Shown here: piece by piece, positions 15,701-30,700 of the stretch
How the letters are laid out: each line of letters begins with the position of its first letter
How positions within the stretch are numbered: position 1 is the stretch's first letter
Position numbers and translations under genes: made by a program
NCBI GenBank assembly: GCA_916610825.1
Contig: OU744446.1
Span: 26,798,445 to 26,862,444 of the forward strand
Source: Haliclystus octoradiatus
Taxonomy: Eukaryota; Cnidaria; Staurozoa; Stauromedusae; Haliclystidae
Length of the DNA: 64,000 bases
Reading direction: 5' to 3'
The notes under the pieces: generated by a model
Told to the model about the DNA's origin: nothing
Seen by the model: the letters and a program-made list of their open reading frames with translations, nothing else
The model's database searches: none

Positions 15701-18700
15701 GTACAGCTTTACAGATTTGGTCATGGCACAGGCAGACGCAATTCACATGTTACAGCTTTGAGGCAAACAGCAAAATCTAAATCTGCAAATGGTATACCAT
15801 TTTTCAAAATCCTCCTTATTTCCCTAACTGTTGCTTTGAAAAATCCAGATCATATGATTTGTTATTACCAGCTGCTGCCTAGAGAGACAGGGAAAACGTT
15901 GTTTGGGGTATCATTGGAAATATAACATCAACTTGGTCATAGGCAATTTTTAAAACTACGGAAAAGTAGCATCCCATCTGTATTAAAATTTAATCCCAAC
16001 TTCTCAATACCAAGAATGTTGTGTTCAACAAACTTTTGTAAAAACCGTAATCTTTGGTTTTTGGGTCCAAAATTGAAGTATTGCATGTCAGAAACTGTAG
16101 TAGTACAAATATTACGAGGTGTTTGCAGCAATGTTCTTGCTGACCGCGGCAATTGTTCATATTCTGAAATATGATTACATAACATTTTCAATAGATGATC
16201 GTGATCGCTGTGAGATATATTGAACAAAGGACAACATTCTACAATATCTGCCATGAATGATTCAATCTGTATTTCTTCATCAATTTCATTGAGATGTGGA
16301 AGAGTATAAAGATTTTCATGGTCAGAGTGGCTAAATCCGCGTCCAGCTCACAGTTGAATCAGTGAGAACGTTTTCATGATCCGAAGAACTATCTACTTCA
16401 TCAACATTGATGTTGTCATGATTGGATTCTACTCCATGTGCACCGCATATGATGGGCCATCATCATCAGTGGTGACATCAGTGCTCGCTTGACTTTCTAG
16501 AGAATCATTACTCTCTCTTTGATTAGCGGTATTGGTTGAAAATTGACAATGAACATTCATCCACACACGTTTCTCCATTATTCTGTCCATGTTAAATTGG
16601 TTTTAAATATCAAAGGTATGCCAATATTTAGAAAATTTAAATCACATAGATCTTCTGATATTAGGAAATCCTTGATCAAATTTGAAATTGCAATATTGTA
16701 GTTTGTATCAACAAGATTTGAATTGCAAGATCGATTGAATTCAATTGGGTTTTCGAATGTATTTTGTTTTGTCTGCTGATATAATGATGTGGCATCATTG
16801 TTGTAAGCCAATCAGATTTTTGGCATCAATTTGTTTTGTACAAAAGGCTTTTGTATATTCCAAATAACAACTTCTAAGACCCTTGAAATTCAAAGGAATT
16901 AATTGCTTTGCTAACAATATACTTCACTTGATGCCAGCTATTAGATAGAAAAGTGGCTTGATGACGGGGCATGCTTGAAACATCATGGAATTGTTTAGAC
17001 TAGTATTGTTGCTGGATTGACGCTTTACTTAGAAAACGCGAGCCTATACAAATTTCTGCCATGGGCCTTTCAATTTTGATTTACCACAAGAAGAAGTCAT
17101 ACTACCTCATGATAAATGTATATACGAAGCCTAATAAAGACCATAGTAATGCTTTTATGGCCCCAAAAAACCTAGATACGGACCTGATTGGAACAAATTT
17201 TTATAATTGGATTATCTGCTGGGCCGCCATACAATGTCACACTAATAGAATAGTAAGACAAACAAATATGAAGTGCTAAATACAATGGAATTCACACATC
17301 AGATAAACATGTTTCCAGCTTAATGGTCTAACATATATTAGTGGTTCACTTAACTGTTACATTAATGAGGCTTATGATGTAAAAATGAATTTAAAATTTC
17401 AACATACCTTTCATAGCTTTGAATATGGAAGTGTCAGAAAAGCACTTTTTATTACATATTCCAGCAGATATTTTTGTGCCAAAAATGCCATACTCGACAG
17501 GACTCTGTAACTTGCAATTGTGAAATTAATAAATGATGAAACACAAGCCAATTCAGCTTCCAGTCATTATAAATTTGGAATGCTTTACGATAACAGCGTT
17601 TTTGCAGTGTTCAATACATCTGTTTACAGTTTGCATTGTTGTATTTTTGCTCGCTTTAACCTATTTTTGCAGCATCCTTCAATAACTTTCATATGCTCAT
17701 GCTGCACAATTGCTGGAGCAGCCATGATGCCTGGCTTCGTCTGCAAGGTCACCAAGCCTATGTGTTTTATATACAAGGAAACCTTCACTGTGTAATGCCT
17801 CAGTCCGGTCAACAACATATCAGCATGAACAATTGTCAATTCTTAGCTAACAAGGATGGCAACACCAACGCACATGCAATGATCATAAAATGATTCAGAT
17901 AGAAATCCTTTTAAAATATACTGTCCAGTATAGAACAAAACCAGTCTAAACTCTGTGGCCTTCCAAAATCCAACATCATCAATCAATCAAGGTTTTTGCA
18001 AAATCACCAAGAATTGCAGATTTTATGAACATTATTCTCTTGTTTGCATTTGCTTTTTGCGTGGTGGAATCTCTGAACCTTTTCTTGCTTTTGAACCATG
18101 TTTTCAATAGTCTACTCGTAACACCAAGGCATTCTTGATGGATATAATCTATAGGAAAGTTCTTGATCATGTCAATTGATTTGGATTTGTTAAAGACATT
18201 TTAAAATGATGCTGTCAGGTAAAATGAAAGGTATGTCATTTTCTTGAGCCATTCACATGCCACGTTTATCACAACCAAAGTAGCCTGTGTACATCTTTAC
18301 AGATTTGGTCATGGCACAGACAGGCGCAATTCACATTTCACAGCTTTGAGACAAACAGGAAAATCTAAATCTGCAAATGGTATACCATTTTTCAAAATCC
18401 ACCTTAGTTCTTTAACTGTTGGTTTCAAAAATCCAGATCACATAATTTGTTATTACCAGCTGCAAGGAAGACATGGAAAACGTTCTTTAGGGTATCATTG
18501 GAATTTATAACATCAAATTGGTCATAGGCAATTTTAGAAACCATGGAAAAGTAGCATCCCACCTATGTTAAAGGTTAATCCCACCTTCTCAGTACCAAGA
18601 ATGGTTTGTTCAACAAACTTTTGTAAAAACCATAATCTTTGGTTTTTGAGTCCAAGATTGAAGTATTGCATGTCAGAAACTGTAATAGTACAAATAATTA

Positions 18701-21700
18701 CGAGGTGTTTGCAGCAATGTTCTTGCTGACCGCAGCAATTGTCCACATTCTGAAATATGATTACATAACATTTTCAATAGATGATCGAGATCGCTGTGAG
18801 AAATATTGAACAAAGGACACCATTCTACAAAATCTGCCTTTAATGATCAATCTGTATTTCTTCATTTCTTTACTTAAAAGCTTGAGCCTATACAAATTTC
18901 TGTTTTGGACCTTCCAATTTTTATTTACTACAAGAAGAAGTCATACTACGTCATGATAAATGTATACACAAAGCCTAATAATTTAATAGCATGATAATGC
19001 TTAATAGGCCAATGCTTAAATTTTATTATGGGATTATCTGCTGGGCCGTCATACAATGCCATACTAATGGAAAATAAGACAAACAAATATGAAGTGCTAA
19101 ATACAATGGAATTCACACATCAGATGAGCAGGTTTTCAGCTTAATGGTCTAACATATATTAGTGGTTCACTTAACTGTTACATTAGCGAGGCTTATGATG
19201 TAAAATGAATTTAAAATTTCAACATACCTTTCATAGCTTTGAATATAGAAGTGCCAGAAAAGCTCTTTTTATTCCAGAAGTTACGTTTGTGCCAAAAAAT
19301 GTCATACTTGACAGGAGTCTGTAACTTGCAATTCTGAAATTAGTGACTGATAAAACATATACCAATTCAGCTTCCAATCACCACTCCTAGTTGTTCCAAT
19401 AAACCTTAAACTTAACTTTGCAGAAATGATTATTTAACAAACAATAGGTATTATTTGGCTTGGCTGTCTTTATTATAAATTTGGAATGGTTTATGATAAC
19501 AGTGTTTTTGTAGTGTTCAATACATCTGTGTACAGTTTGCATGGTTGTATTTTTGCTCGCTTTAACCCATTTTTGCAGCATCCCTCAATAACTTTCAAAT
19601 GCCCATGCTGCGCCATTGCTGGAGCCGCCATGATGCTTGGCTTCCTCTGCAATTGTGTAAGACCATGGGTATTATATACAAGGAAACCTTCACCGTATAA
19701 TATCTCACCCTGCTCAACAAAATCACGCGAGAGACTATTAGCATAGTCAGCATGAGCAATTGTCAACGCTTTGCTAACAAGTATGGCAGCACCGATACTT
19801 GAAAACATGAAATGATTATAAAATGATTCAAGTAGAACTCCTTTTATAATAAACTGTCCAATATAGAACAAAAACAGTCTAAATTCTGTGGCCTTCCAAA
19901 ATCCAACATCGTCAATCAAGCAAGGTTTTCTGGCAAAATCACCAAGAATTGCAAATTTTATTAAAATAATTCCCTTGTTTTCAGTTGCTTTTTGCATTTC
20001 GGAAACTCTAAATCCTTTATTGCCTTTGAACAATGTTTTCAATGATCTCTTCATAACACCAAGGCATACCTGATGCATATAATCTATAGGGAAATTATTG
20101 ATCACATCAATTGACTTGGATTTGGTAAATGGCGTTTTAAAATGATGTTTTCCAGGATTTTCTTTCAACTTGAAATAATTATCAGTTCTCTGAGTTCCAT
20201 ATGACGGGTATGTCATTTTCTTGACCCATTTACATGTCACGTTTATCACAACCAAAGTAGCCTGAGTACAGCTTTACAGATTTGGTCATGGAACAGGCAG
20301 ACGCAATTCACATTTCACAGCTTTGAGGCAAACAGGAAAANNNNNNNNNNNNNNNNNNNNNNNNNNNNNNNNNNNNNNNNNNNNNNNNNNNNNNNNNNNN
20401 NNNNNNNNNNNNNNNNNNNNNNNNNNNNNNNNNNNNNNNNNNNNNNNNNNNNNNNNNNNNNNNNNNNNNNNNNNNNNNNNNNNNNNNNNNNNNNNNNNNN
20501 NNNNNNNNNNNNNNNNNNNNNNNNNNNNNNNNNNNNNNNNNNNNNNNNNNNNNNNNNNNNNNNNNNNNNNNNNNNNNNNNNNNNNNNNNNNNNNNNNNNN
20601 NNNNNNNNNNNNNNNNNNNNNNNNNNNNNNNNNNNNNNNNNNNNNNNNNNNNNNNNNNNNNNNNNNNNNNNNNNNNNNNNNNNNNNNNNNNNNNNNNNNN
20701 NNNNNNNNNNNNNNNNNNNNNNNNNNNNNNNNNNNNNNNNNNNNNNNNNNNNNNNNNNNNNNNNNNNNNNNNNNNNNNNNNNNNNNNNNNNNNNNNNNNN
20801 NNNNNNNNNNNNNNNNNNNNNNNNNNNNNNNNNNNNNNNNGGAAAATCAAAATCTGCAGATGGTATACCGATTTTCAAAATCCTCCTTAGTTATTTAACT
20901 GTTGGTTTTGAAAAAATCCAAATCACATGATTTTCTATTACCAGCTGCAAGGAAGACATGGAAAACGTTCTTTGGGGTATCATTGGAAATATAACATAAC
21001 TTGGTCATGGGCACTTTTTAAAACTATGGAAAAGTAGCATCCCATCTATGTTAAAAGTTAATCCCAACTTCTCATTACCAAGAATGGTTTGTTCAACAAA
21101 CTTTTGTAAAAACCAAAATCTTTGGGTTTTGAGTCCAAAAGCCGTATAATCTACAGAAGAAATTTGAGGATGATGTCACTAGAGCTGTGTCACTAGAATC
21201 AAATCAAGGAAACAAGCTAGAAATAGACTAGTTGGGAATATTCACCTCTCTCAAGGCAGCAAATAGCTAATTGCAGTTTGAAAGTAAGAGGAATACCAAT
21301 CTATTATTAACCTCCTTTGTTGCATAACGTTCAGTGCTTCCTTATATAAAAATAAATGTGGTTATGCTAACTCTAGAGTTGTTTTTGATTTTGGTCATAC
21401 ATATTTATTTAGATTGTTGCTGATGTCATTTGATGTACACGTTTGCTTACGTTTCATATGAAGAACGATCTTCTATACTTGATAGCTTGAGTTGCATTGC
21501 GAATTTTACTGTCCAAAAATAGTTCTAGACAACTTTAGTTCTTTAAGTTCCCCAAACGATGTTAGGAGGTGATTATTTGTGAGAACAATGCAGCTAAGAA
21601 CAATTTTTGCGTTTTTTTTCTGTTGACTTTTCTTCCCTAAAAATAGTTACTAGATGTAAAAATTGGAAGCTGTTACAGTTTAATTCTGTTAATAATTGCT

Positions 21701-24700
21701 ATGCTAGTATAATTACTGTAATGTAGGCCTATTTCTTTTTTCAGGCTGAGTGTATGGCTTTGAAAAATCAATCAATCATATCAAGAGATGCTAATCTTAT
21801 TCCAGTTAACAATAAAATGCAATCAAATAGAGAACCCAATGTCTCACCACGTGATTGTTCTCTTGACCACACTCATTCTGCAAGCTGTTCTGGCAATAAC
21901 CAAATCAAAGAAGAGACAATTGAAAGTTTGTTACAAAGGATTACCAATAATCTCAGCATTGACACCAATACAACTAATCTTACCATTCTACCAAATGATA
22001 CGCGTGACACCGCTTCTGGATCTCCTCCTGTTAGAGACATATCAGCTTCTCTATTGACAGATGAATGTTCACCTCAGAGACCAGTATGGGACAATGAAAG
22101 CAACCGTACCAGGCTTGTATCAAGTAACCCTGCTACAATTCATGATGCATGCAATGAAAATGAACAACACTATTTGTGCAAGGTACATACGTTATTGTGT
22201 GGTAGAATTATAGAAATATGACGAAGACATATTTATAAATAGGACTGATTGCTGTCAGATATGATTCTAACTGTTTTATATAATAACCCTGATAGCTTTG
22301 ACCTATAAGCGCATATATTTTTTACCTGGACCTGCCTGACTACAAAGACAGATGGCAAAGAGTAATTCACTCTTTGTTAAAAAATTGAATTTTCAATTAC
22401 GAAGGGGCTATAATGACGCCATGGTGTAAAGCTCAAATGCTGAAATGCTCTGATTTTGGTTCTTAATGCCAGAACCTGGGATGAGTGCAATTTTTTTGCT
22501 AAACAAAATTTCCATAGATTCAAAAGTTTGAATTACGTGGCCATGAAACTTCACAAACTTTTCATGATAAGGTAGACATATTATTGTCCATGTGACTGAA
22601 CGAACATTCCAAATTCACATTATCATATCATCATGCTATTGATTTTCCGAAGGACACCTGATAAGTCCAGCTCTGCTTCACAGTTTCCTTGCTCTTTTGA
22701 TTTCTTATGTAATGGGTTACCTATTTTGATGGATGTTTTAACATTAGACTTCTCATCAGAAGAGTTCTTCTGCAGTTGGACAAATTCAAGCGCTGAGATA
22801 TATGTTCAAAGAGTTGAAAGAATCAATAGATACAGGAGGTATGTGATGTTACGTCACTGATCTATATGAAAGACTGGATAGAGTGTTCCATCAAGAATCA
22901 CCTCAACATTTGAAGCCACGCCATCTGACGATTTTTGCTTGATTTGCTTACTCAAACAAAATGGCATCCGTTTAATTACAAAAAGTCAATAGCAAATTGA
23001 ATATTTCAAACTGATCGACAATTTTGTGCTTACTGAAAACGGCTGCCATGGAACCTCCACTTTTGTCTACTGGAACGCTGTATGTGATATTTTATACACG
23101 GTATATCAGTAGGTTACATGTCTCTTGTAAGTGGTTAGTACCGTAGCTGTTATTGTCTGCTATCACATCATTTCTGTATCATTCAAATTAATCAAATTAA
23201 CATATATGCAAGCATATATCAATTGCTTTTTATCTTTTTGTGCTTTGTTGACGGAGCAACTAGCTGTTGACCATGACAAAAGCTAGAAAAAGGTACACTT
23301 GTCACCACTAAGACCATGCATCAGTCATAAGCATATTTGTCAAACCTTTTACCCAAAAGGTGACATTTTTCAACTGTTTAATTATGGTTCTGGAAATTAT
23401 GCAGAATCAATCAGTATAGATGAACCAATCTCATCAGGTAGTTCCATGGCTTTCTGCAAGATTTACCAAGTCATCTTGAAACACAAACGTGTAGATTCTC
23501 TTTCAATCAATTTTAAAATTATTTTTGGTAACTTTGTGTGCTTACTACAATACTACCAAATGCCTTATATACAAATCACATTGTGCAGCAAAGCAAAAAT
23601 CACAAAAGAAGTATAGGCTAACACCACAAATTTTACATTAGAAATATGATTTGCCTCAGCCTGACTTGTTCTGGGTCACCTATGTCTTGTTAAAGCTCCT
23701 GCTTATACTAAGCATGTCATTAATCGTCTAACAGCTCAGTAAACCATACAAGATTTAAATTTCACTTGAATTGAATCTTCCCTTTAACCACATTTAATTT
23801 AAAAATTAGTAGTACTTAATGAGATCTAGGAGGAACAACAAAGAATTGTTATAAAAAGCGGTTCCAGTTCAACTTCATGTACCTTATCCAGTATCTGAAG
23901 TTTGAATGAGTTTCTCATGAACTATAGTTCTTAGTTGTTCAGAAACAGGTCATGAATAAAAGAAAAAAGGCTATTGAAAAGACTTCTATCGTCTGTGTTT
24001 GTACCTTCTATGCTATTCTTATTTATTTGTACTTTCTTTACTGATTTATGTTTATTGTTTGCAGGTGATTGTGAAATTAATCGTCTTTTTCTTGAAATTG
24101 ATCAGCTATTGAACATCCTCCCGTCTATCTTTGCAAAGACACAACCCAATCAAGATGTTGAAATTGATCTTGCTATCCAACCATTTCGACAGGAAAATAG
24201 TGACTTGAGGAGGTAAGTGAACATGTTTGATGAAAATAGATTATTAGGGTCTGGGCATTTTAATGCTTGTTCTGGATTGAATTGGAGGAAGTGGCTGAAA
24301 CGTCAGAATGCAAATGATTATCCATTTGTCCAAATTAGAACCAGATCTTGATTGGTTCATGCACAATAAACAAACAATGGTTTTCTTATGTTATGTACAG
24401 CCACTTCAATCCAATTAAGCCTTTTCAGTGTATAAACTGCATATTGGGTTACTTTTGTTGATCATTTTAATCACATCCAAATACAAAAAGGAATTGTAAT
24501 TTCCAGAATCAATTTATTGATAAGCAACTATGGAATTCTTTGCTTTGTAAGTTGTAATTTAATTTTCTGAGAGGTGCGCAATACCCAAACGTGACAACTT
24601 GATAGCTTTACTTGCAAAGACATAATCATAACGTTGACGCAAAAATCAAATTTCTGCTAGACCATCATAACCATTGAGCTCAGCTATTCCATCTCCACTT

Positions 24701-27700
24701 TCACAACCTTTTCTGTTAATTCTTGAAATGCGATAAATTGCTCATAAATTGCAATTAAAAAAACAAAGAACACAACACTTTGAAGTGAAAATAAACTGTT
24801 TTGCCTTTGTTCTCTTTCTTTTGTATCAAGCGACCACAAATAAAAATACGAAAAAGCCCAAAGTCCATATCCAGTAAGATTGAGTTCTTTATTTACTGTT
24901 CTTGGTTTTGGTTTTACTTAAATCTTTATATTGTCATTGAAAAAAAAACAATTTTAAAATAACAACATTTGGAAATAGTGAACTGGAACATTTTGAACGA
25001 CAAAGGAGCTGCCCCTGGCACCTGGAGATATTCAGACTATAACGATATTTGTGGTCAGTGCATTCATAGGGACCGCAAAGAAAGTTCGAAAATACCTAAA
25101 GTTGACGACGTTTATCTTATCAAAATTCAATCCTCTTATTTTCCCACTGGAATTCGGTTAAAATAGCTATATCCAGTGAGATGGAATTTTATTTTTATTT
25201 TATTTAAATCCTTATATATTATCATCGAAATGGACGATTTTAAAATGAAACCATTGGGAGATATAAGCATATAAGAATTAAGAAATAAGAATTGCAGTTG
25301 GGTCCTTTGAAATTACAATGCTTTGGTCTGTTGAAGTGGCGTAAGGGTTTAATTGTTTAAATGTTGTAAATATTCCTCCTAATTTTAATATCTTCAATCT
25401 GGTGGAGCTGTTGTGATACTTTTTCAATTTCTAAAGTTTCAAAGTTTTATTACAATTTTAATGCTTCCGGATACCTAAATTTCAGGCATTTTGTAGAACG
25501 TGCAATAATTTACTGTGAACCCATTAATGGATTGCAAAGCAATCCGGGGATGAATCTTATCGGAGCAAAGCGACAAGGCACCGGGCGCAGGCTGCAAGCC
25601 GAATGCTTGTTTAATTATAATAATGGTTTAGTTATGATAATTAATCATCTAGGATTTTGAAAGGAAATTGACAATTCAGATGATGATTGATGACCTTTGC
25701 AGTGACCCTATTTTGTCTTGAGATTAGATATCAAAGTTTTGCTATAAATTATTTCAAGATAATTAATTTATATTAAAGTTGACTTGCCCTTTTCCTCTTA
25801 CAAATATGATAGAAATCATCTTCATTGTATTTTAAAATCTCTTTAAAAAGTTTTAAAAAGTTGTTTGTCGAAGTTCTAAATGCTCTAAAGTTAAAAAGTT
25901 TTATATAATATATAGAATAATCCATGGACGCTTGGAGATATGAATTTATTTTTCTTGTGTTCAAATCTCTATTTCACTCACTCAAAATAAATCCCATATC
26001 TCTGTGCGCCAATGAATTATTCTCTATTTAATGAATGATGCAATGATTGGGTTCATCTTATTAACCCATACTGATTGTTTATTAATCCAATGAAATGGCT
26101 CACGCATGCTGGGCATACTGCAATTTCCTAGTGGCTTTACCCTCTATTTGGTATTGTACAGACACACACATTTACTAGGTACACAACTCATTTGTATCTG
26201 ATGGAATTTTCTTGTGTTTCAACCTTTTTTCCAGTTCAAATAAAATAGGTTGGCATAAATTTCAATTAAAGAATTGTTGTCCTTTTTAATTAATAGGAAA
26301 CTTAGAATAGCCAATCAAAGAATGAGGGAATCTGAGCGTACCCTTCAGTCTTCATCCCAGCAAAAGAAGATACAAGAACGTAAGTTAGATAATATAAAGT
26401 AGTTCATTAGCAGCGACTTTGAACCCAAATAAATCATTCATTATTTAATAGATAGTTTGAAGCAGAAACATTTTACTTTTTTCAGTATATTTTGATAAAC
26501 TGTTCCTTAACAATTGATAACAATCTCATTAATGTTTAATATTTTTGTTTATCACATGATATCACATGAGCATCATGTGAACCTTACATGTGAAATGGGA
26601 TCATTTAACGTTTATGAACTCCTTCAACTATCATTAAAGCTGCATCAAGCTGGCATTTTTTTGTGAAAGCTGTATTGAGACATCTCCTAATCACTTTTAT
26701 GAAACTTTTGAATATTTTCCGGAACTGTGATTGATTAAGAACCCTTTTGGATAAAGCTATACATATTAGTTTTGGGGCTATATAGATAAATTTGGGCCAT
26801 ACAGATTAGCATGGTAAAACTGATAATCGAATGCTTGAGTCCCGCATTTGAACACATCAAATAACGTAAGCCTACTGAAAAAAAATACAGGGACTTATAA
26901 ACACAAGCAAATTAATTTTCTCTGTTTGAATGATTAAGGCATGTCATTTCTTAAACGCTCTATCAGGCAACACTTCGCGGTGCAGCGAGACACTCAAGCT
27001 GCTGCGGCTTGTGATTTTCAATGCTTATTTTGTGACTCAGTAAGCATCGCTTGTGTCACTAAAATGCCATGATATTGAGCTAGCCTCACTCCATCACGGC
27101 CCTCATTTCCGCGCGACGCTCCAGTGAGGGCCTATTAAAATTTAAGGTTAAAAAGTGTGCCAGAAACCAAAAATATGGTGTGCCCAATCACAGCGCACCT
27201 TTGTATCACGTGAAGTTTTATCTACCGCTGGTTGGTGAATAAAACACTAAAAATGTAAACAAACTTGCTTGAATCATATTCAAAGTTTATATTTCGATCG
27301 CTTATTCTGTCATATTGTCAATTTTTAATTATAAATTTACGGAGAAATGGAATTTTGAATCAGAGTAATGCTGTATGTTGGAGAATTGATCTTTAATTTT
27401 AAATATTTCTTTGATTTTGATTATTTAAATCAAGATTCAAAACGACGGAAGTGCTTACGATTTTCCAACAATGGTGATCGCTCCGTCAAAACATGATGTT
27501 TTCTCCTTTTATTTTGTTTTCTACGCCCACAAAAGGCCTTTATAATGTTCATACAGTCCTTCGAGATTATGTAATCTATTATTTATAATTGTAGTTAAAT
27601 GAAATTTTACTGAGGTTAAACACTATCTTTGAATCCCGCTGCAAGCTCTCCTGTTAAATGGCACAAAGTCTTCTTATAGACACCAATCTGCCTTAGTGTT

Positions 27701-30700
27701 GAATTGAGCACATGTAACAGCATGACCCTGTCAGTTCCTTATTCCTAGGACCCTAGATTAAGCTAATTATCAGTGCGGCTCAGGGCGATACTGTTCTTTC
27801 TTTGCTTCAACGCACCGCTGAATGGTTGAGAAAAGTTGATGAGGGTTTATGCTTATTGAATGGCTCGTTTGATCTGTACTGCATGTATGCCTATGATCTG
27901 TTATGTAAAAGCCTTTCATCTAAACAATGATGTCAAGTTTGTATATGAACACAATTGTTATGCTGTTGCTATTGTATTTGTTGAAGCGGTTGATTTATGT
28001 GCTGCTGATATTTTACGCTGTTCATTGTTTACTTTCCCCTCCCTACCCATCCCTTTGTTGGTTGATAAAGGTAAGTATAACTAGGAATTCCACTGACTTA
28101 GCAGTGTGACTGGAGCTTGGTTGGTGGTGTCAGGTCTGCTATTGCTCAACTAGCTGTTGTATTTTGCTGCCAACCTCCCACCAACCAAGCACCTAGGCCA
28201 AATTTATTGTGATGTTAAGGATTCGAGATAAAGGGTTTAATTCTGTTGCTCCAATTTGATCCAAAATATACAGTAAACTTGATGTTTTTAGTTTTCTTCG
28301 AGAGTTTGTTTACAAAATGTTGAAATTCAAATTAGCTGAATTCAGCAAATTTCGATTTCTGTTCACACCTCGTTGTATTGTTTTTCGATAGGCTGACCAA
28401 CCAACACCTGGCTGTTACTCACATGACATCAACGTGTGCTGTGATTGGGCACACCATATTTTTGGTTTCTGGCACACTTTTTAACCTTAAATTTTATTAG
28501 GCCCTCACTGGAGCGCCGCACGGAAATGAGGGTCGTGATGGAAGGAGGCTAATCTTGAGCCCTCTGACCCGTCCCATATCACATCAATAATTATGGGTCA
28601 TTCTTAAAAATGTAGCACAAGACTGATGTGCTAGTGAGATTTACAAAAATTTCCAATTTTTGAAATCAAGCATCTAATTCTCTTTTACAGTATCAGCTTC
28701 ACTTGAGGCTGTTAAAATGGAGCGTGATTATGAGATTGATTTAAAGAATAAATTAGCACAAGAAATGCTTAATGGCTCAAAGGTATGTAAAGTCTAATTC
28801 TCTTGATCCTAAGTTTGGATATTTATACATGTATTTATGTACACACTTTTATAACCACATAGCAGTCACTGATATTGATAATGCAAGATTCATTTTGCTA
28901 TAATTGCTATACCTTTGTATTCTGAAGGAAAATGAACAATTGAAGGTTCTAAATGAAGACTTGCAAAAGAGAATTGGTGTACTGGTAATGATTTTAATTG
29001 TTGATTCCTGCTTATAAAGTAATCTTTTACAAAAGTCTCTATTTTAGCCTTGTTGTATAGCGTCACACGTCATCTTGTGATCAATTTACATTCATTAGTG
29101 CTTAGGCCTTTAATATATAATCACGTAAAGATTTTATGATAAGAGATCAGATCCAGTTGAGCCACAGTTATCATTGGTCATGACTTAACTATATCATATT
29201 ATTTTGCAAGCCTTCTTAATAACATCTCATCCTACTTTGTAAACTCCAAAGACGTTTTTTGTAGTCACTATACAAAAGTGTATGAGTGATTTACCATACT
29301 TTCTATCTATCTTGAACTGAATACGTCTTCAATATTCTATTCTACACTATTGGTAAATTTCTATAATACCCCAATCTCATTCGTTTAACTATTTTCAACT
29401 TGATTACCCGGCCCACTCTAACTCACTGACCTTGTAAAAACAGTTCATGAGCGTTAGACGGACCAATCTTTGTGAGCTGTTAATTTAGTGTTACCAGTAA
29501 TGATAGCTCATGAATTTTCATAATGCTCATGACGTTCAGAAATAGATGATGGATTTCATGAACAGTTCCTATTAAACTTTAAGTAAGTGAGGCTTTATTA
29601 GGAAGATCTATTCAATCCGATGGTACATGTTTGCCTATCTGTCATTTTAAGCACTGCAACATTAATAACAATCATTTCTACAAGGATGTTATGATTTTGA
29701 TACTAAATCTGTAATGGTCTTGAATGCCATCACTAGTCCATGAAAATTGTCTTCCAATGGGGCATGAATTGATTGTTGGTGTCGTCTATCTGTAGGCAAC
29801 TAATGTTGAAGATTTAACAGATGGCACAATGTCTGACAAACAGAAAAAAGAAAATGGTAAGTACATGGCTATTAATTTTTAAAGAATGTTATTAGCCGTC
29901 TACAGTGAACCTGTGTACAAGGCCGACAGGAAAACTTCCTGGGTTTGAAAGTTTTTGGAAATATGGCTCTTAAAAGTTCACTCACTCCATCCGAAAACTT
30001 TTTTCCAAATGACATCTCATATTTGCATTAAAAAGTTAGCAAAAACAAACACCTTACTTTACTTCACTCTCTAAACCTGGGGCAATTCCTATGCTTAACC
30101 CCCCTCTCGGCGGCCCTTCCTGTGTAATAGCCAACTATGAGATCCAATCTACCTGTCTGCATAGCAGAGTAACAAATAGAATGATTCTATTCTGGACATT
30201 GCTGAAGTGAACACCATAGTGGTCCCTGTGTAGAGAGAAGGTTATTGTATCAGGATTAACGAGAATCTGAGAAAGTGCATTCATTGTCCTCATGCTTTTA
30301 CATAGCAGCTCTGTCCAGCTTATATGGGGAAGTAGTATCATATAGTAATGTTTCATCCATGAATTATTTTAACAAATCTCTGATAAGCTGCGTATGATTT
30401 GTATTCTGAACCAAACTTGCAATAGCCTTTAATCAACAAATCTGAAGAAACATCATTAATTATATTTTGTTTTTAATTAGAAATTAACTAGGATAATCGG
30501 TTTTTCTATGCTGCCACATTTGCAGGCACGGCTTAAAATGGCACGTCCCCATACAGCATCAATACTACTTTTTGCAATTAAAGGCATATTGTTGCTTGTA
30601 TGTTTAAACCATTGATAAAGCAAGAATACCAAGCACCTTATCTGGAAATGTGTTTGCGTAAGCTGAAATCCATATTGAAGATCGCCATAGTAATTTGTGT

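Noticed and set aside
20308-20898. Open frames across the N run
   Set aside because: Artefact of translating unknown bases.
27860-28109. Overlapping + strand frames as a small gene
   Set aside because: They lie inside a non-autonomous TIR element, overlap each other in two frames and have no recognisable domain or splice support.
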